NCBI GenBank assembly: GCA_000432015.1
Contig: HF985395.1
Span: 1-14,818, forward strand
Origin: Clostridium sp. CAG:1024
Lineage (GTDB): Bacteria; Bacillota; Clostridia; Christensenellales; CAG-138
Direction: 5' to 3'
DNA: 14,818 bases
Shown here: positions 14,547-14,818 of the stretch, one piece after another
Numbering within the stretch: the stretch's first letter is position 1
Layout of the letters: each line of letters opens with the position of its first letter
Notes under the pieces: generated by a model
The model's database searches: none
What the model saw: the letters and a program-made list of their open reading frames with translations, nothing else
What the model was told of the DNA's origin: nothing
Position numbers and translations under genes: made by a program

Positions 14547-14772
14547 GGAGGACGACGGCCGCGTCATCGCCCCGATGAATGTCGAGGGAATGCCGTGGTA
14601 CGCCCCCAAACCCAAGACGCCGAAGAGCAGCGCGCCGCAGGAAGCCCCCACGAAAGAGGAAATGCGCGCATACCGGTTTGCAGCGCTGAAAGCGGGGCTG
14701 CTGATCGCGGGGGTCTATGGACTTGGTGCGTTTCTCTTGATCCTGTTTCTGGTGAAGCTCTGGTCAAAGTAG
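14512..14772 (+). CDS. Small single-pass membrane protein at the end of the ABC operon
   Basis: An 86-residue protein of unknown function (89 if the GTG at 14503 is used). It begins with a basic, polar stretch (SDRRKKNRYSEEDDGRV), then a Pro/Trp segment IAPMNVEGMPWYAPKPKTPK, a charged region, and one hydrophobic helix near the C-terminus (about 60-83) ending WSK. The N-terminus is probably cytoplasmic. The start overlaps the oppF coding end by 35 bases; GGTG six bases before ATG 14512 favours that start, but the choice is uncertain. Overlap with oppF suggests translational coupling and possibly an accessory role at the transporter, which is inference. A hairpin follows 21 bases after the stop. 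Confidence 0.8.
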   Translation: MSDRRKKNRYSEEDDGRVIAPMNVEGMPWYAPKPKTPKSSAPQEAPTKEEMRAYRFAALKAGLLIAGVYGLGAFLLILFLVKLWSK

Positions 14773-14793
14773 AAGAATTGTATACAGCGCGGA

Positions 14794-14818
14794 GGCGGCG
14801 TCCCGATGGGACGCCGCC
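14794..14818 (+). terminator. GC-rich hairpin closing the ABC operon (cut by window edge)
   Basis: GGCGGCGTCCC (14794-14804) pairs perfectly with GGGACGCCGCC (14808-14818) around GAT. The window ends at the last paired base, so the expected T-run cannot be seen. Position after the last gene supports an intrinsic terminator. Confidence 0.78.

Noticed and set aside
1..14818. CRISPR array, transposon, integrase, tRNA or rRNA gene
   Set aside because: No spaced direct repeats, no transposase-like frame, no terminal inverted repeats and no recognisable tRNA or rRNA sequence were seen.

Overview
The window looks like chromosome from a GC-rich member of the Firmicutes, class Clostridia, possibly an uncultivated gut lineage. 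The signs are AGGAGG-type ribosome binding sites, a T-box riboswitch, a FloA very close to that of Bacillus subtilis, a short serine acetyltransferase and a clostridial-style oligopeptide ABC operon. This placement is inference from gene families; no rRNA or tRNA gene is present to confirm it.

Positions 1-1365, minus strand: a membrane-organisation operon, nfeD - small zinc-ribbon membrane protein - floA, read leftwards from an extended -10 promoter. floA runs off the left edge.

Positions 1410-5589, plus strand: a TTGACA-17-TATATT promoter drives a complete T-box leader. The leader has a UGC specifier, a canonical antiterminator with UGGAACC bulge, and a competing terminator. It precedes cysE (serine acetyltransferase, with an unusual cysteine-rich tail) and cysS (cysteinyl-tRNA synthetase), so uncharged tRNA-Cys should switch on both cysteine synthesis and cysteine charging. 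An uncharacterised three-helix membrane protein and galE follow, and an intrinsic terminator closes the unit.

Positions 5590-6505: an AT-rich spacer, a promoter, a leader made of three consecutive hairpins, and an uncharacterised four-helix membrane protein.

Positions 6588-14818: a six-gene peptide/nickel-type ABC transporter operon: lipoprotein substrate-binding protein, two large intergenic hairpins, OppB-like permease, OppC-like permease, two ATPases, and a small single-pass membrane protein, ending in a GC-rich hairpin. Three things stand out. The substrate-binding gene is frameshifted by a 17-bp imperfect tandem duplication; deleting one copy restores a 773-residue protein. The OppC-like permease is 692 residues long because about 330 extra residues, containing internal repeats with the motif F-x-x-[DE]-G-x-x-Y, lie outside the membrane between helices 1 and 2. 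The binding protein also carries about 130 extra residues in its N-terminal half. This modified importer is the best candidate for something undescribed in the window.
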